A stretch of 6,568 nucleotides of DNA, taken from the NCBI GenBank assembly GCA_903958265.1, contig CAJBSQ010000014.1, forward strand, positions 1 through 6,568, read 5' to 3'. Source of the DNA: an uncultured Planctomycetaceae bacterium. GTDB taxonomy: Bacteria > Planctomycetota > Planctomycetia > Pirellulales > UBA1268. Positions within the stretch are counted from its first letter, which is position 1, and every line of letters starts with the position of its first letter. The notes beneath the pieces are model-generated. The model was not told the DNA's origin. It made no database searches and was given only the letters and a program-made list of their open reading frames with translations. Below are positions 5,837 through 6,568 of this stretch, piece after piece. The position numbers and the translations under genes were made by a program.

Positions 5837-6568
5837 TCAGCGAACCTGCCTGCCCCGGGCCAGTCTGCGGCGGAGTCCTGCGGCGACCAGCGCGGCCCCG
5901 CAGGCCCAGGGAAACAGCCAGCCGAGGCCCGACGCGACCGTGCGGGCCTCCAGCAGCGGCACGTCGACCACGAGCACGCCCGGTTGCTTGATCGGCAGCC
6001 GGCGGTCGATCGTTCCCATCGGCGAGATCACGCAGGTCTCTCCGGTCGCGGCGCAGCGGACGAGGCAGCGGCGGTTTTCGATGGCCCGACCCTGCGCGAG
6101 CAGGCGATGCTGGGCGAGCGTCAGCGGTTCGGTGAAGGCGGAACCGTTGACGAGTGACACCAGCAGGTTGGCCGAGTTGCTCACGAGCGACGCCGCCGCC
6201 TCTGGCACCATGTCTTCGTAGCAGAGCATCACCCCGAGCCGGGCCGGCCCGCAGGCGAGCACGTCGGGAGCCGTGCCGGTGTCAAACTCGACATCCATCG
6301 GGAAATGCAGCCGCAGTTCGGGGATCACGTCCGCGGCCGGCACGTATTCGCCGAAGGGCATCAGGTGCCGCTTGTGGTAGCAGCCGACCAGGTGTTCCTG
6401 GGCGTCGATCAGCAGCGCCGACTGATAGATCTCGCGGGGCTTCTCGGGATAGCCGCGGTAGATCGTGCCACCGAGCAGGAGCGGGCACGGCGGATCGGGG
6501 AGTGGACGTAGGCCCTGGAACGGCGGCCGCGACCGGCGGTGGACGACAGCCTCGTCGGCGAACGACTC
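5837..6568 (-). CDS. lnt: Apolipoprotein N-acyltransferase, C-terminal part (runs off the right edge)
   Basis: The frame is open from the right edge (ESFADEAVVHRRS...) to TGA 5839-5837, 243 residues seen; the ATG at 6361 is internal. Lnt adds the third acyl chain to the N-terminal cysteine of lipoproteins at the outer face of the cytoplasmic membrane, using a nitrilase-like domain. Seen here: GTIYRGYPEK, YHKRHLMPFGEYVP (64-77), with the catalytic lysine (K66, equivalent of E. coli K335) and the conserved E of FGEYVP; VMLCYEDMVPE (113-123), with the catalytic cysteine (C116, equivalent of C387); and QHRLLAQGRAIENRRCLVR (153-171). A C-terminal membrane helix (about 216-232) ends in arginines. 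The catalytic glutamate and the N-terminal membrane helices are outside the window. Where E. coli has NDAWFG, this protein reads NGSAFTEP, a divergent loop. It is convergent with the glycosyltransferase. Confidence 0.85.
   Translation of the reverse strand, partial: ESFADEAVVHRRSRPPFQGLRPLPDPPCPLLLGGTIYRGYPEKPREIYQSALLIDAQEHLVGCYHKRHLMPFGEYVPAADVIPELRLHFPMDVEFDTGTAPDVLACGPARLGVMLCYEDMVPEAAASLVSNSANLLVSLVNGSAFTEPLTLAQHRLLAQGRAIENRRCLVRCAATGETCVISPMGTIDRRLPIKQPGVLVVDVPLLEARTVASGLGWLFPWACGAALVAAGLRRRLARGRQVR

Overview
This GC-rich window looks like the chromosome of a planctomycete or a close relative. That is an inference. It rests on a secreted protein with a PEP-CTERM sorting tail (VPEPSALLL, hydrophobic stretch, MRRRR), a formylglycine-generating-enzyme-like (SUMF1) protein with a histone-like basic tail, and a CsaB-like pyruvyl transferase. 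No rRNA, tRNA, CRISPR array, IS element or phage gene is visible. Apart from one glycosyltransferase, every supportable gene is on the minus strand.

Layout, left to right. At 1-109 (-) is the N-terminus of a fatty-acid hydroxylase/sterol-desaturase-type membrane protein. Positions 110-398 hold no gene but contain a dense run of abutting stem-loops. At 399-1268 (-) is a SUMF1-domain protein, with a good promoter at 1345-1374. Positions 1375-1849 hold no confident gene, only a short ORF of unknown function that may be the debris of a frameshifted gene. At 1850-2799 (-) is a PEP-CTERM secreted protein, interrupted by a one-base frameshift at a run of six Gs. It has a long leader (2800-3069) and a near-consensus promoter (3070-3097) whose spacer carries a perfect dyad. 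At 3143-4243 (-) is a polysaccharide pyruvyl transferase, divergent from a GT4 glycosyltransferase at 4482-5765 (+). At 5837-6568 (-) is the C-terminal part of apolipoprotein N-acyltransferase (Lnt), cut by the window edge and convergent with the glycosyltransferase.

A common theme is the cell envelope. The glycosyltransferase and pyruvyl transferase would fit synthesis and ketal-pyruvate decoration of a surface glycan. The PEP-CTERM protein is exported and sorted to the surface. Lnt completes lipoprotein acylation. The first gene probably modifies a lipid. These links come from neighbourhood and family knowledge only. The items most worth checking are the PEP-CTERM frameshift at a GGGGGGC heptamer, the operator-like dyad in its promoter, the stem-loop array at 249-405, and the possible decayed gene at 1525-1815.
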